A stretch of DNA of 7,758 bases. Origin: an uncultured candidate division Zixibacteria bacterium. GTDB taxonomy: Bacteria; Zixibacteria; MSB-5A5; GN15; FEB-12. The stretch covers positions 1 to 7,758 of the forward strand of contig CAJVYT010000199.1 of assembly GCA_913009765.1 (NCBI GenBank). The letters are read 5' to 3'. Within the stretch, counting starts at the first letter, position 1; each line of letters begins with the position of its first letter. The position numbers and the translations under genes are program-made. Under the pieces are notes generated by a model. It ran no database searches, was not told the DNA's origin, and saw only the letters and a list, made by a program, of their open reading frames with translations. Positions 1 through 6,067 of the stretch are shown here, one piece after another.

Positions 1-22
1 TATTGTATATTTTTTTTTTTTT
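1..22. other. Homopolymer sequencing artefact at contig end
   Basis: Nine bases of low-complexity sequence are followed by 13 consecutive T (10-22), directly outside an Illumina adapter. Read on the minus strand this is adapter followed by poly-A, the usual result when a sequencer reads past the end of a short fragment. It should be treated as non-genomic and not as a terminator or poly-A signal. The first nine bases could be noise or a spurious assembly extension. Confidence 0.88.
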
Positions 23-88
23 CAAGCAGAAGACGGCATACGAGATATATCAGTGTGACTGGAGTTCAGACGTGTGCTCTTCCGATCT
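23..88. other. Illumina TruSeq P7/index adapter (contamination)
   Basis: Bases 23-46 match the P7 flow-cell sequence (starting CAAGCAGAAGACGGCATACG), 47-54 are an index segment, and 55-88 match the TruSeq index-read primer ending in GCTCTTCCGATCT. Read on the minus strand the index is ACTGAT followed by AT, which fits my recollection of TruSeq index 25. The match covers the whole adapter, so this is synthetic library sequence that was not trimmed. Genomic sequence begins at about base 89. Any protein predicted across this boundary is a chimera. Confidence 0.98.
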
Positions 89-351
89 AAACTTATATCC
101 GATTCCGGCAGTTCTTTGATAATATCAAATAAAATACGAGCCGGAATTGAAGTAGAACCTTTTTTAACAACAGTACAATCAATAGATGTTGTTATAGAAA
201 TATCAAGGTCTGTTGCGGATATTTTTATTTTATTATCCAACGCTTCAATCAAAATATTTGTAAGTATCGGTAACGTAGATTTAGTCGGTACAACTTGTAA
301 TACATGTTGTAGATAACTAAACAATCTTGATTTTGGTAAAGAGAACTTCAT
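89..351 (-). CDS. dnaN: DNA polymerase III beta sliding clamp, N-terminal fragment (truncated by adapter)
   Basis: Residues 1-87 are the start of the beta clamp, the ring that tethers DNA polymerase III to DNA. Family features seen are MKFSLPKSRLFSYLQHVLQVV at the N-terminus, the TLPILTNILIEA stretch (26-37) and ATDLDISI (46-53). The full protein is usually about 365-380 residues, so only most of the first of three clamp domains is present. The frame stays open into the adapter down to base 22, adding a false tail of about 21 residues (KSTRLNSSH...ISRMPSSA) encoded by the oligonucleotide. The ATG at 351-349 is preceded by AGGAG nine bases upstream. The gene lies downstream of dnaA on the same strand, in the common dnaA-dnaN order. 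The truncation is a contig-end artefact, not a pseudogene. Confidence 0.95.
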
Positions 352-377
352 TTATTTACTCTCCTAAAAAAATTAAA

Positions 378-621
378 ATATCCACACATAATGTTATTTT
401 TTCTTTCTTATATATATAAAACATAATAATAATAACTACTGTGTAAATGTCAATAAGTGTCTTTGTAAAGAACAGAAAGTATCATTACTAACAATACGGC
501 AACAACTTAACATTTTATCTTCTGCCTTAAAACTGTTCACATTTCTATTCACATTTAACAACATTTATTATCACTTTTCCACATTAAAATTTTTATTCAC
601 ATAATCCTATGATTATCCACA
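378..621 (+). promoter_or_regulatory. oriC: DnaA-box cluster in dnaA-dnaN spacer (oriC, part 1)
   Basis: The spacer holds five plus-strand sites resembling the DnaA box TTATNCACA. Two are exact: TTATTCACA at 593-601 and TTATCCACA at 613-621. Three have one mismatch: ATATCCACA at 378-386, CTATTCACA at 545-553 and TTTTCCACA at 575-583. A weaker CTGTTCACA at 533-541 forms a 12-bp tandem with the 545 site. A very AT-rich stretch at 392-436, with TATATATA and repeated TAA, could be the unwinding element. DnaA would bind here, and because the region precedes dnaN it may also control dnaN transcription. The box matches are direct observations; origin function is inferred from family knowledge of dnaA-dnaN loci. 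Confidence 0.75.
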
Positions 622-638
622 AAACAATCCACGGCTTA

Positions 639-2006
639 TCAATAGAGCAAAGAGGCGGATATTTTGTCTATTTTATCTCTCAATGACGGGTCGTTTGACA
701 TTTTTTTCGAGATTAAATCACAGGCATGAATAACCGTTGAGTGATCTCGTCCGCCAAACTCGTCCCCGATAGTTTTTAACGAATGTTCTGTTAATGATCG
801 CGAAAGATACATTGCAACCTGTCGAGCCAAAGCAATATTAGAGGTTTTCTTTTTTGCTTTCATCATTTCAAAGTCAATATGAAAATGGTCGGCTGTCTTT
901 TGCTGAACCAAATGTATAGTAACCTCTTTTTTTCTGCTTGAAAATGTATCTGCAAGAACTTTTTTAGCAAGCTCCAAATCGACAACCTCATTTTTTAATG
1001 AAGAATACGCTAACAACCGTATTAATGCCCCCTCAAGCTCGCGAACATTGGTTGAAACTTTATCTGCAATATAGCGAATGACGTTGTCGGGAAGCATGAC
1101 ACCCTCAGACTCAAGCTTTTTCAATAAAATAGCAGAACGGTTTTCCATATCTGGTGCCTGAAGGTCTGTTACAAGTCCCGATGAAAAACGAGACAACAAC
1201 CTTTCCTCAAGCCCCTTAATATCTTTTGGCGAACGGTCAGATGATAAAATAATCTGTTTCCCTAAATGATATAACGTGTTAAATGTATGGAAAAATTGTT
1301 CCTGAGTTGATTCTTTACCGGTAAAAAACTGAATGTCGTCAATAATTAAAACATCAACATCTCGATAGCTTCTTGTAAAGTCAGCTATTGAATGGCTTGA
1401 AATCGATGAAATAAAATCAGAGGTAAATTTTTCCGAAGTTGCATACATAACTTTTTTGTCGGGGAACTGTTCCAATATTTTATGACCGATAGCTTGTATG
1501 ATATGAGTTTTTCCAAGCCCGGTACCACCATAAATATAAAGCGGGTTATATTTTGTCAACCCGGGTGCCTCGGCGACCGCATTGGCGGCGGCACAGGCAA
1601 ACTGGTTAAAATCACCTACAACAAGCGACTTAAAAGTATACTTCTCGTTTAAATTGTGCTGTTTTTGTGATGCGGGTGTTTTGAGTGTCAAAGATTTTTT
1701 TTCATGTGATTGTGCGTAAAAATCCAACGACTGCTGGTCGGTTTCTTCGTTGTGTTTTATAATATACACAATGTCATATTTTTTACCGGACACTTCGGCA
1801 AGGGCTTCATCAATAAGCTCTTGAAAATGGTCACGTATCCAGTCGGCGACAAATTGGTTAGGCACCGACACATTGAAATCACCATTGTTGCCCGGAGAAC
1901 CAATTGTTGGTTTTAACCATGTGCGGAATGTCTGCTCTTTTACCCTATGAGAAAGATAATTTAAACAGTCAGACCACTGTGTTGAGTTTGTTACTGCTTT
2001 ATTCAA
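639..2006 (-). CDS. dnaA: Chromosomal replication initiator protein DnaA
   Basis: This 455-residue protein is a complete DnaA, the AAA+ ATPase that binds DnaA boxes, melts the origin and helps load the replicative helicase. Domain I (about 1-80) has the WSDCLNYL...FRTWLKP pattern, and a short polar linker spans about 85-118. The AAA+ core has Walker A GGTGLGKT (160-167), Walker B LIIDD (220-224), sensor 1 near ILSSDR (253-258), the arginine-finger region LEERLLSRF (266-274, Arg273) and sensor 2 NVRELEGAL (320-328, Arg322). Domain IV carries the DNA-binding helix-turn-helix with the DnaA signature around GGRDHSTVIHA (418-428). All key residues are present. The start is TTG at 2006-2004, supported by AGGGGGG eight bases upstream and an in-frame stop at 2030-2028. 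DnaA boxes on both sides suggest autoregulation. Confidence 0.98.
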   Translation of the reverse strand: MNKAVTNSTQWSDCLNYLSHRVKEQTFRTWLKPTIGSPGNNGDFNVSVPNQFVADWIRDHFQELIDEALAEVSGKKYDIVYIIKHNEETDQQSLDFYAQSHEKKSLTLKTPASQKQHNLNEKYTFKSLVVGDFNQFACAAANAVAEAPGLTKYNPLYIYGGTGLGKTHIIQAIGHKILEQFPDKKVMYATSEKFTSDFISSISSHSIADFTRSYRDVDVLIIDDIQFFTGKESTQEQFFHTFNTLYHLGKQIILSSDRSPKDIKGLEERLLSRFSSGLVTDLQAPDMENRSAILLKKLESEGVMLPDNVIRYIADKVSTNVRELEGALIRLLAYSSLKNEVVDLELAKKVLADTFSSRKKEVTIHLVQQKTADHFHIDFEMMKAKKKTSNIALARQVAMYLSRSLTEHSLKTIGDEFGGRDHSTVIHACDLISKKMSNDPSLRDKIDKISASLLY

Positions 2007-2014
2007 TTCAGGAT

Positions 2015-2021
2015 CCCCCCT
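2015..2021 (-). promoter_or_regulatory. Strong ribosome binding site for dnaA TTG start
   Basis: Read on the minus strand this is AGGGGGG, eight bases before the TTG at 2006-2004. No ATG or GTG lies between it and the in-frame stop at 2030-2028. The next in-frame codons already encode the conserved domain I, so this site fixes TTG as the start. Pairing a G-rich Shine-Dalgarno site with a weak start codon is a plausible way to set a low, steady DnaA level, but that is inference. Confidence 0.75.
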
Positions 2022-2074
2022 GAGCGGTTATTAACATCTATTTTCATATACTAATTTATTATCTCTTCAATAGT

Positions 2075-2103
2075 TGTATAAAAAAGTTCACATTTACTAC
2101 AAA
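2075..2103 (-). promoter_or_regulatory. Possible sigma70-like promoter for dnaA (weak)
   Basis: On the minus strand, TTTGTA (2103-2098) and TATACA (2080-2075) are separated by exactly 17 bases and lie about 70 bases before the dnaA start. The -35 matches consensus at only three of six positions and the -10 at four. It sits beside the DnaA boxes at 2106-2126, which would allow autorepression if it is real. In such AT-rich DNA a chance match is quite possible. Confidence 0.2.
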
Positions 2104-2263
2104 AGTTATACACAAAGTTATTCACAAATTTAATTTTAATGGTATGTGTAAAACAAAGAAAGACAAGAGCTTTTGCTTTACGGATTTTACTTATCCACAC
2201 CCTGCCAACACCGATTGGCATCTATTAAGCTTGTGACTATAGATACTTTATGAGTTATCCACC
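2087..2263 (+). promoter_or_regulatory. oriC: DnaA-box cluster upstream of dnaA (oriC, part 2)
   Basis: Three plus-strand sites match TTATNCACA exactly: TTATACACA at 2106-2114, TTATTCACA at 2118-2126 and TTATCCACA at 2191-2199. TTATCCACC at 2255-2263 has one mismatch. A minus-strand site (TTTTACACA, bases 2153-2145) also has one mismatch. The first two exact boxes are a direct repeat with a 12-bp period. Together with the cluster on the other side of dnaA this gives a two-part arrangement like the bipartite origins known in Bacillus and Helicobacter. AT-rich DNA with TTAATTATTAATATTATT follows at about 2283-2300 and is a candidate unwinding element. Divergent gene orientation around the region supports an origin here. 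Confidence 0.8.
2203..2220. repeat. Perfect 6-bp inverted repeat inside the upstream origin half
   Basis: TGCCAA (2203-2208) and TTGGCA (2215-2220) form a perfect inverted repeat around a six-base spacer, four bases after an exact DnaA box and about 35 bases before a near-exact one. It is GC-richer than its surroundings. It could be a protein-binding palindrome or a small hairpin in the unwound origin. No T-tract follows it on either strand, so it is not a terminator. Its function is unknown. Confidence 0.4.
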
Positions 2264-2772
2264 GTCAAGCAGCTGTATGTCATTAATTATTAATATTATT
2301 GAAAGTGTTGTGTGTAAATCAGTTATAGTGGCAATAGTAAAACAGTTCAAAGTGAAACAACTAATATATAAGTTACATTTAAAAGTCACATTGTTTAACC
2401 TCTACTATTTTCATACAGTTAAGACGATGTGGTATTGGGTGTGATAAACTTAACAATTTTTTAATCATTTTACAATATACATATTGAACGAGATGGTTGC
2501 TATTTTTGTGTAGACAGACCTATAAGGTTATATGATTTGAATGATCCCTCAGCAATCTACAGAAATATCATCATGGATTTAAAATGTATATGTTTTTTAC
2601 AAGAGCTTAAGAACTTTTGAACCCTTAATACACAGTTTCGTTCTCTTGCTTTTGGGTCGAAATCGTACTATATTTTCTTTTCTACGAGAGAAAAAACGAA
2701 CAATGTATAATTTTTCCCGTAGAATATATTTTATGATATGATGTTTTAAACTAAAATATAAGGAGTCATACC
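2264..2772. other. AT-rich non-coding region between origin boxes and M32 peptidase
   Basis: This stretch of about 500 bases contains no convincing gene. Short open frames here have no recognisable family features, and their translations look like AT-rich noise. The left end may include the origin unwinding element. Two similar ten-base words, AAGTTACATT (2370-2379) and AAGTCACATT (2383-2392), lie 13 bases apart. At the right end two overlapping TATGAT words (2732-2742) could serve as a -10 element for the peptidase gene, but no good -35 pairs with them. An AAGGAG-type ribosome binding site at 2760-2765 belongs to the downstream gene. Confidence 0.6.
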
Positions 2773-4287
2773 ATGTCTGCTGAAAAAGCATACAATGATT
2801 TAATTACCTGCTCAAAAAATGTGTCCTTACTCGGTTCATGTGCCGGAGTTCTCGGATGGGACGAGCGTACCTATATGCCAAAAGCCGGATCAAAATTTCG
2901 TGCCGACCAGCTTGGACTGCTTTCGGTTTTAGCTCATAAGCAATTCACCGATCCAAAAATCGGAGATCTTCTTTCAGAACTTGAACAGTCTGATTACATG
3001 AAAAATCCGGAATCTGCCGAAGCGGTCAATATCCGTGAGATTCGTCATCAATATGATAAATCCACCAAACTACCGTCAGATTTAGTCGAAGCTCTTACCA
3101 AAACAACAACCCTTGCTCAAGGGCAGTGGGTAACCTGCCGAGCCAATAATGATTTTAAATCATTTCTCCCGTGGTTTGAAAAAGTTGTTGATTTAACCAA
3201 ACAAAAAGCGGAAGCATACGGCTACGAAGATGAACCGTATGATTCACTTTTGGATGATTATGAACCGGGGGCTAAAACAAAAGAGATTGTCGAAGTATTT
3301 GCAAACCTTCGCACTGAACTTGTTACTCTTTTAGAAAATGTAAAAAACGCACCAAGAAAACCGAAAGTATCTATTGTTGAACGAAAATATGATGTTGAAC
3401 TTCAGCGTATTTTTGGTGAATCTGTTGCACAGGCTATGGGTTTTAGTTTTGATGAAGGACGATTGGATATTACAACGCATCCTTTCTGTTCCGGCATGGG
3501 TCCCGGTGATACTCGTATTACAACTCGTTATAATCCGAGCCGTATTAACGATGCACTTTTTGGCATCATGCATGAAGCGGGTCATGGTCTCTATGAAATG
3601 GGTATTGACAAAGAAACTCATTATGGTACACCAATGGGAAATTCAACTTCGTTAGGTATTCATGAATCGCAGTCTCGTATGTGGGAAAACCAAGTAGGTC
3701 GTTCAAAATCGTTTTGGAAATATTTCTTCCCACAGGCACAGCGTATGTTCAAAGATACCCTGAGTGATGTGACACTTGATGAATTCTACGGTGCCATTAA
3801 CAATGTTGCCCCATCGTATATAAGGGTCGAAGCCGACGAGGCGACCTATAACCTGCATATCTTACTTCGTTTTGAACTTGAACGAGGACTTATGACCGGC
3901 GAGATTAAACCGGCTGATATTCAAGAAGAATGGAACGAACGGTTCAAAAAATATTTTGGCATTGAAGTTGATACGGTTGCCAACGGATGTCTGCAGGATG
4001 TTCATTGGTCAGCAGGACTGATTGGATATTTTCCGACCTATACATTAGGTAATTTATATTCGGCACAGTTCTTTAACAAAGCGAAAACAGATTTAGGTGA
4101 TTTAGACACTCAGTTTGAACGTGGTAATTATCTTAAACTTCGTGAATGGCTGCGGACAAATATTCATCAGCATGGACAAAGATACCGTGCGACAGATTTA
4201 GTCAAAGTTGTCACCGGTGATGCCCTTGACCACAAACCGTTGATTGCTTATATGAATAAAAAGTATGGTGAAATCTACGGCTTTTAA
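2773..4287 (+). CDS. Metallocarboxypeptidase, family M32 (carboxypeptidase Taq type)
   Basis: This 504-residue protein has the usual length of M32 carboxypeptidases, zinc enzymes that remove C-terminal residues from peptides. All diagnostic motifs are present in order: HPF (236-238), DTRIT (246-250), the zinc-binding HEAGH (267-271, ligands His267 and His271, catalytic Glu268), HESQ (297-300, Glu298 the likely third ligand), IRVEAD (350-355) and GCLQDVHW (405-412). No signal peptide or membrane segment is visible, so it should act in the cytoplasm, probably in peptide turnover. The ATG at 2773 has AGGAG seven bases upstream. It appears to be a single-gene unit, with a non-coding region before it and a terminator after it. 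Nothing ties its function to replication. The family call is firm; the natural substrate is unknown. Confidence 0.96.
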   Translation: MSAEKAYNDLITCSKNVSLLGSCAGVLGWDERTYMPKAGSKFRADQLGLLSVLAHKQFTDPKIGDLLSELEQSDYMKNPESAEAVNIREIRHQYDKSTKLPSDLVEALTKTTTLAQGQWVTCRANNDFKSFLPWFEKVVDLTKQKAEAYGYEDEPYDSLLDDYEPGAKTKEIVEVFANLRTELVTLLENVKNAPRKPKVSIVERKYDVELQRIFGESVAQAMGFSFDEGRLDITTHPFCSGMGPGDTRITTRYNPSRINDALFGIMHEAGHGLYEMGIDKETHYGTPMGNSTSLGIHESQSRMWENQVGRSKSFWKYFFPQAQRMFKDTLSDVTLDEFYGAINNVAPSYIRVEADEATYNLHILLRFELERGLMTGEIKPADIQEEWNERFKKYFGIEVDTVANGCLQDVHWSAGLIGYFPTYTLGNLYSAQFFNKAKTDLGDLDTQFERGNYLKLREWLRTNIHQHGQRYRATDLVKVVTGDALDHKPLIAYMNKKYGEIYGF

Positions 4288-4301
4288 ATTTTGAATATCT
4301 T

Positions 4302-4325
4302 CAGTCAGGAAAGGGTTCCTGACTG
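4302..4325 (+). repeat. Perfect 10-bp hairpin just after the peptidase gene
   Basis: CAGTCAGGAA (4302-4311) and TTCCTGACTG (4316-4325) form a perfect ten-base stem with a four-base AGGG loop, starting 14 bases after the stop codon. The following bases (CTCGAAAAGTTTG) are not a T-tract, so it is not a canonical terminator by itself. It may protect the 3' end of the mRNA or act with the terminator 22 bases downstream. Confidence 0.65.
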
Positions 4326-4347
4326 CTCGAAAAGTTTGTAAAATAGT

Positions 4348-4381
4348 AAGGCAGGTCTCGCTTTTGAGACCTGCCTTTTTT
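4348..4381 (+). terminator. Rho-independent terminator of the M32 peptidase gene
   Basis: AAGGCAGGTCTC (4348-4359) pairs perfectly with GAGACCTGCCTT (4366-4377) around a six-base loop. The stem runs into six T (4376-4381). The GC-rich stem and T-tract make this a textbook intrinsic terminator for rightward transcription, about 60 bases after the stop codon. There is no matching T-tract on the other strand, so it works in one direction. Confidence 0.93.
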
Positions 4382-4693
4382 AATGAACTCTGTCATTGAG
4401 AGAACCGGATATGGCAAATTTATTGATATGGCAGTAAACAATATTATCAACTATCATTTCTTTATTTTAAATTTATGAAGAGTATTTAATTAATATTATT
4501 CTGGAATAACCTTGTTATAAATCAAATATGAAATCAACGTATATCATCAGAAATTAGACATCTTTTTATTAAACTCATACTCGATAAGAGAGTACGTTAA
4601 TATCTTATAATAAATAAATAAAATATTTGTTTGATTTATACTCTGTTTTAACCGAAATTATAGAACAGATAAGAAAATACACAAGGTAGATAT
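4382..4693. other. AT-rich spacer before trkA with possible promoter
   Basis: No gene is visible in this 312-base spacer. Because a strong terminator precedes it, the trk promoter should lie here. An exact TATAAT occurs at 4606-4611, 83 bases before the trkA start, but no good -35 lies 16-18 bases upstream of it. TTGATT at 4631-4636 lacks a well-spaced -10. A ribosome binding site AAGG at 4683-4686 lies seven bases before the trkA ATG. No riboswitch-like structure was recognised. Confidence 0.5.
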
Positions 4694-6067
4694 ATGCGAA
4701 TTATTATTGTCGGCGGTGGAATTGTTGGTAATTCCTTAGCCAAATATTTATTACATGAAAAACATCATATTTCCATGGTTGAACTTGACCCAAATCTCTG
4801 TGCTCAAAGTTCTGAAAAACTTGATATGCAGGTAATCCAAGGTTCCGGTTCTTCTCCTGCGATATTAAAAGAAGCCGGGATTGAAAATGCCAATATGGTG
4901 CTTGCGGTAACTCCAAATAATGAAGTAAATATGATTGTCTGTGCTATCGCCGCACAGCACAATGTAAAACGTCGTATAGCACGGCTTCGGGGTGGTGAAT
5001 TCTCTGACGAATCGGGACTTATCGACTTAAAAAAAATAGGGATAACATCTGTTATTCATCCTGAAAAAGCTCTCGTTGACCATATTTTGCAATTTGTAGA
5101 AACTCCCCATGCTATACAATCAGCAAATTTTGAAAATGGTAAGATTTTGATGAGGGGATACAAAGTGACCGAAAATATGCCTATTACCGGAAAAACAACT
5201 CGTGAAATTCGGGAAAGTATCGCTCCCGATATTATTCTGTTTGCCGCTATTGTGCGTGATGGGGTAGGCATGATTCCTGATGGTGATACAAAAATAGAAT
5301 CCGATGATATCTTGTACACCCTTTTTCCGAGAGTATCAATTGACAGGTTTATGCACCTAATAGGGTATGAAAAGAAAAATAGAAAAATTATTATCACCGG
5401 CGATACCTTTGCAACAATGGAACTCGCAAACGCATTTGAAAAATTAGACTATAAAGTTACGTATGTAAATCCAAATATTGAGCATGCCCATGCCGCTGCG
5501 GCACAGTTTGAAAATATTGAAGTTCTTCATGGCGACTGTACCGAAGAAGATATTTTAACGGAATTGAACGTCAACAAAGCATCGTTTTTTATCTCAGTAT
5601 CAGATTCTGCTGATTATAATATGCTCTCGGCACTTCTTGCCAAAGCTGAGGGGGCTCACGAGGTAATCGCAACGACAACCGATACAAGCCATAATAAATT
5701 ATACAGTTCTATCGGCATAGATCATGTTATTAACCCAAGATTGACAACCGCCCGGGAAATTTTGGAAATTATCTCTCGCGGACATATTGGTGCGGTAGTA
5801 AAACTGTCGAATGTTGATATTGAGGTAGTACGTTTGACAGTAGACCCCAAGTCAGATATTGCAGGTATGAAAGTTCGCAACCTTGCGACTAAGATGCAGC
5901 GAGGTACTATGCTCGGAGTGATTATCAGAGATGATAAAATGATTCTGCCGGATGGTGAGACCGAAATTTTATCCGATGACCATGTGATTGTTATAACATA
6001 TCATAAAAATCTTGCAACTATTTCAAAACTGTTTAAACCTCGCGGATTTTTTAAACGGAGTTTATAA
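4694..6067 (+). CDS. trkA: Trk system potassium uptake regulatory protein TrkA
   Basis: The 457-residue length matches TrkA, the peripheral cytosolic protein that binds NAD(H) and adenine nucleotides and gates the TrkH potassium channel. It has two tandem RCK units. The first Rossmann fold has IIIVGGGIVG (3-12), an acidic Glu30 at the end of strand two and VIQGSGSSP (47-55), which aligns with VVQGHGSHP as I recall it for E. coli TrkA. It is followed by a C-terminal ligand domain (about 135-215). The second unit starts near 231 and has GDCTEED (280-286) and a second ligand domain (about 365-447) ending in LFKPRGFF. In this second fold the glycine motif reads GDTFAT (236-241) and the acidic residue is replaced by Asn259, so nucleotide binding there is probably altered. 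The ATG at 4694 has AAGG seven bases upstream. trkH follows with no gap. Confidence 0.95.
   Translation: MRIIIVGGGIVGNSLAKYLLHEKHHISMVELDPNLCAQSSEKLDMQVIQGSGSSPAILKEAGIENANMVLAVTPNNEVNMIVCAIAAQHNVKRRIARLRGGEFSDESGLIDLKKIGITSVIHPEKALVDHILQFVETPHAIQSANFENGKILMRGYKVTENMPITGKTTREIRESIAPDIILFAAIVRDGVGMIPDGDTKIESDDILYTLFPRVSIDRFMHLIGYEKKNRKIIITGDTFATMELANAFEKLDYKVTYVNPNIEHAHAAAAQFENIEVLHGDCTEEDILTELNVNKASFFISVSDSADYNMLSALLAKAEGAHEVIATTTDTSHNKLYSSIGIDHVINPRLTTAREILEIISRGHIGAVVKLSNVDIEVVRLTVDPKSDIAGMKVRNLATKMQRGTMLGVIIRDDKMILPDGETEILSDDHVIVITYHKNLATISKLFKPRGFFKRSL

Noticed and set aside
10..22. T-tract as a transcription terminator
   Set aside because: It has no stem and directly abuts the sequencing adapter, so it is an artefact.
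74..316. Plus-strand open frame of 80 residues opposite dnaN
   Set aside because: It begins inside the adapter and is antisense to a clear dnaN reading frame. It has no family features.
533..621. Repeated TTCACATTT-like words as a CRISPR or iteron array
   Set aside because: The units are too short and irregular for CRISPR. They match DnaA boxes next to dnaA, which explains them better than plasmid iterons.
1710..1916. Plus-strand open frame inside dnaA
   Set aside because: It is antisense to the strongly conserved N-terminal part of DnaA.
2250..2444. Plus-strand open frame of 64 residues in the origin region
   Set aside because: It overlaps a DnaA box, lacks a clear ribosome binding site and has a low-complexity translation typical of AT-rich spacer.
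2597..2791. Minus-strand open frame of 64 residues upstream of the peptidase
   Set aside because: It overlaps the peptidase start and its ribosome binding site, and the translation has no recognisable domain.
3331..3655. Open frames on both strands inside the peptidase gene
   Set aside because: They overlap the active-site coding region of the M32 gene in other frames, so they are shadows.
4704..5397. Minus-strand open frames opposite trkA
   Set aside because: They are antisense to well-conserved TrkA sequence and have no independent support.
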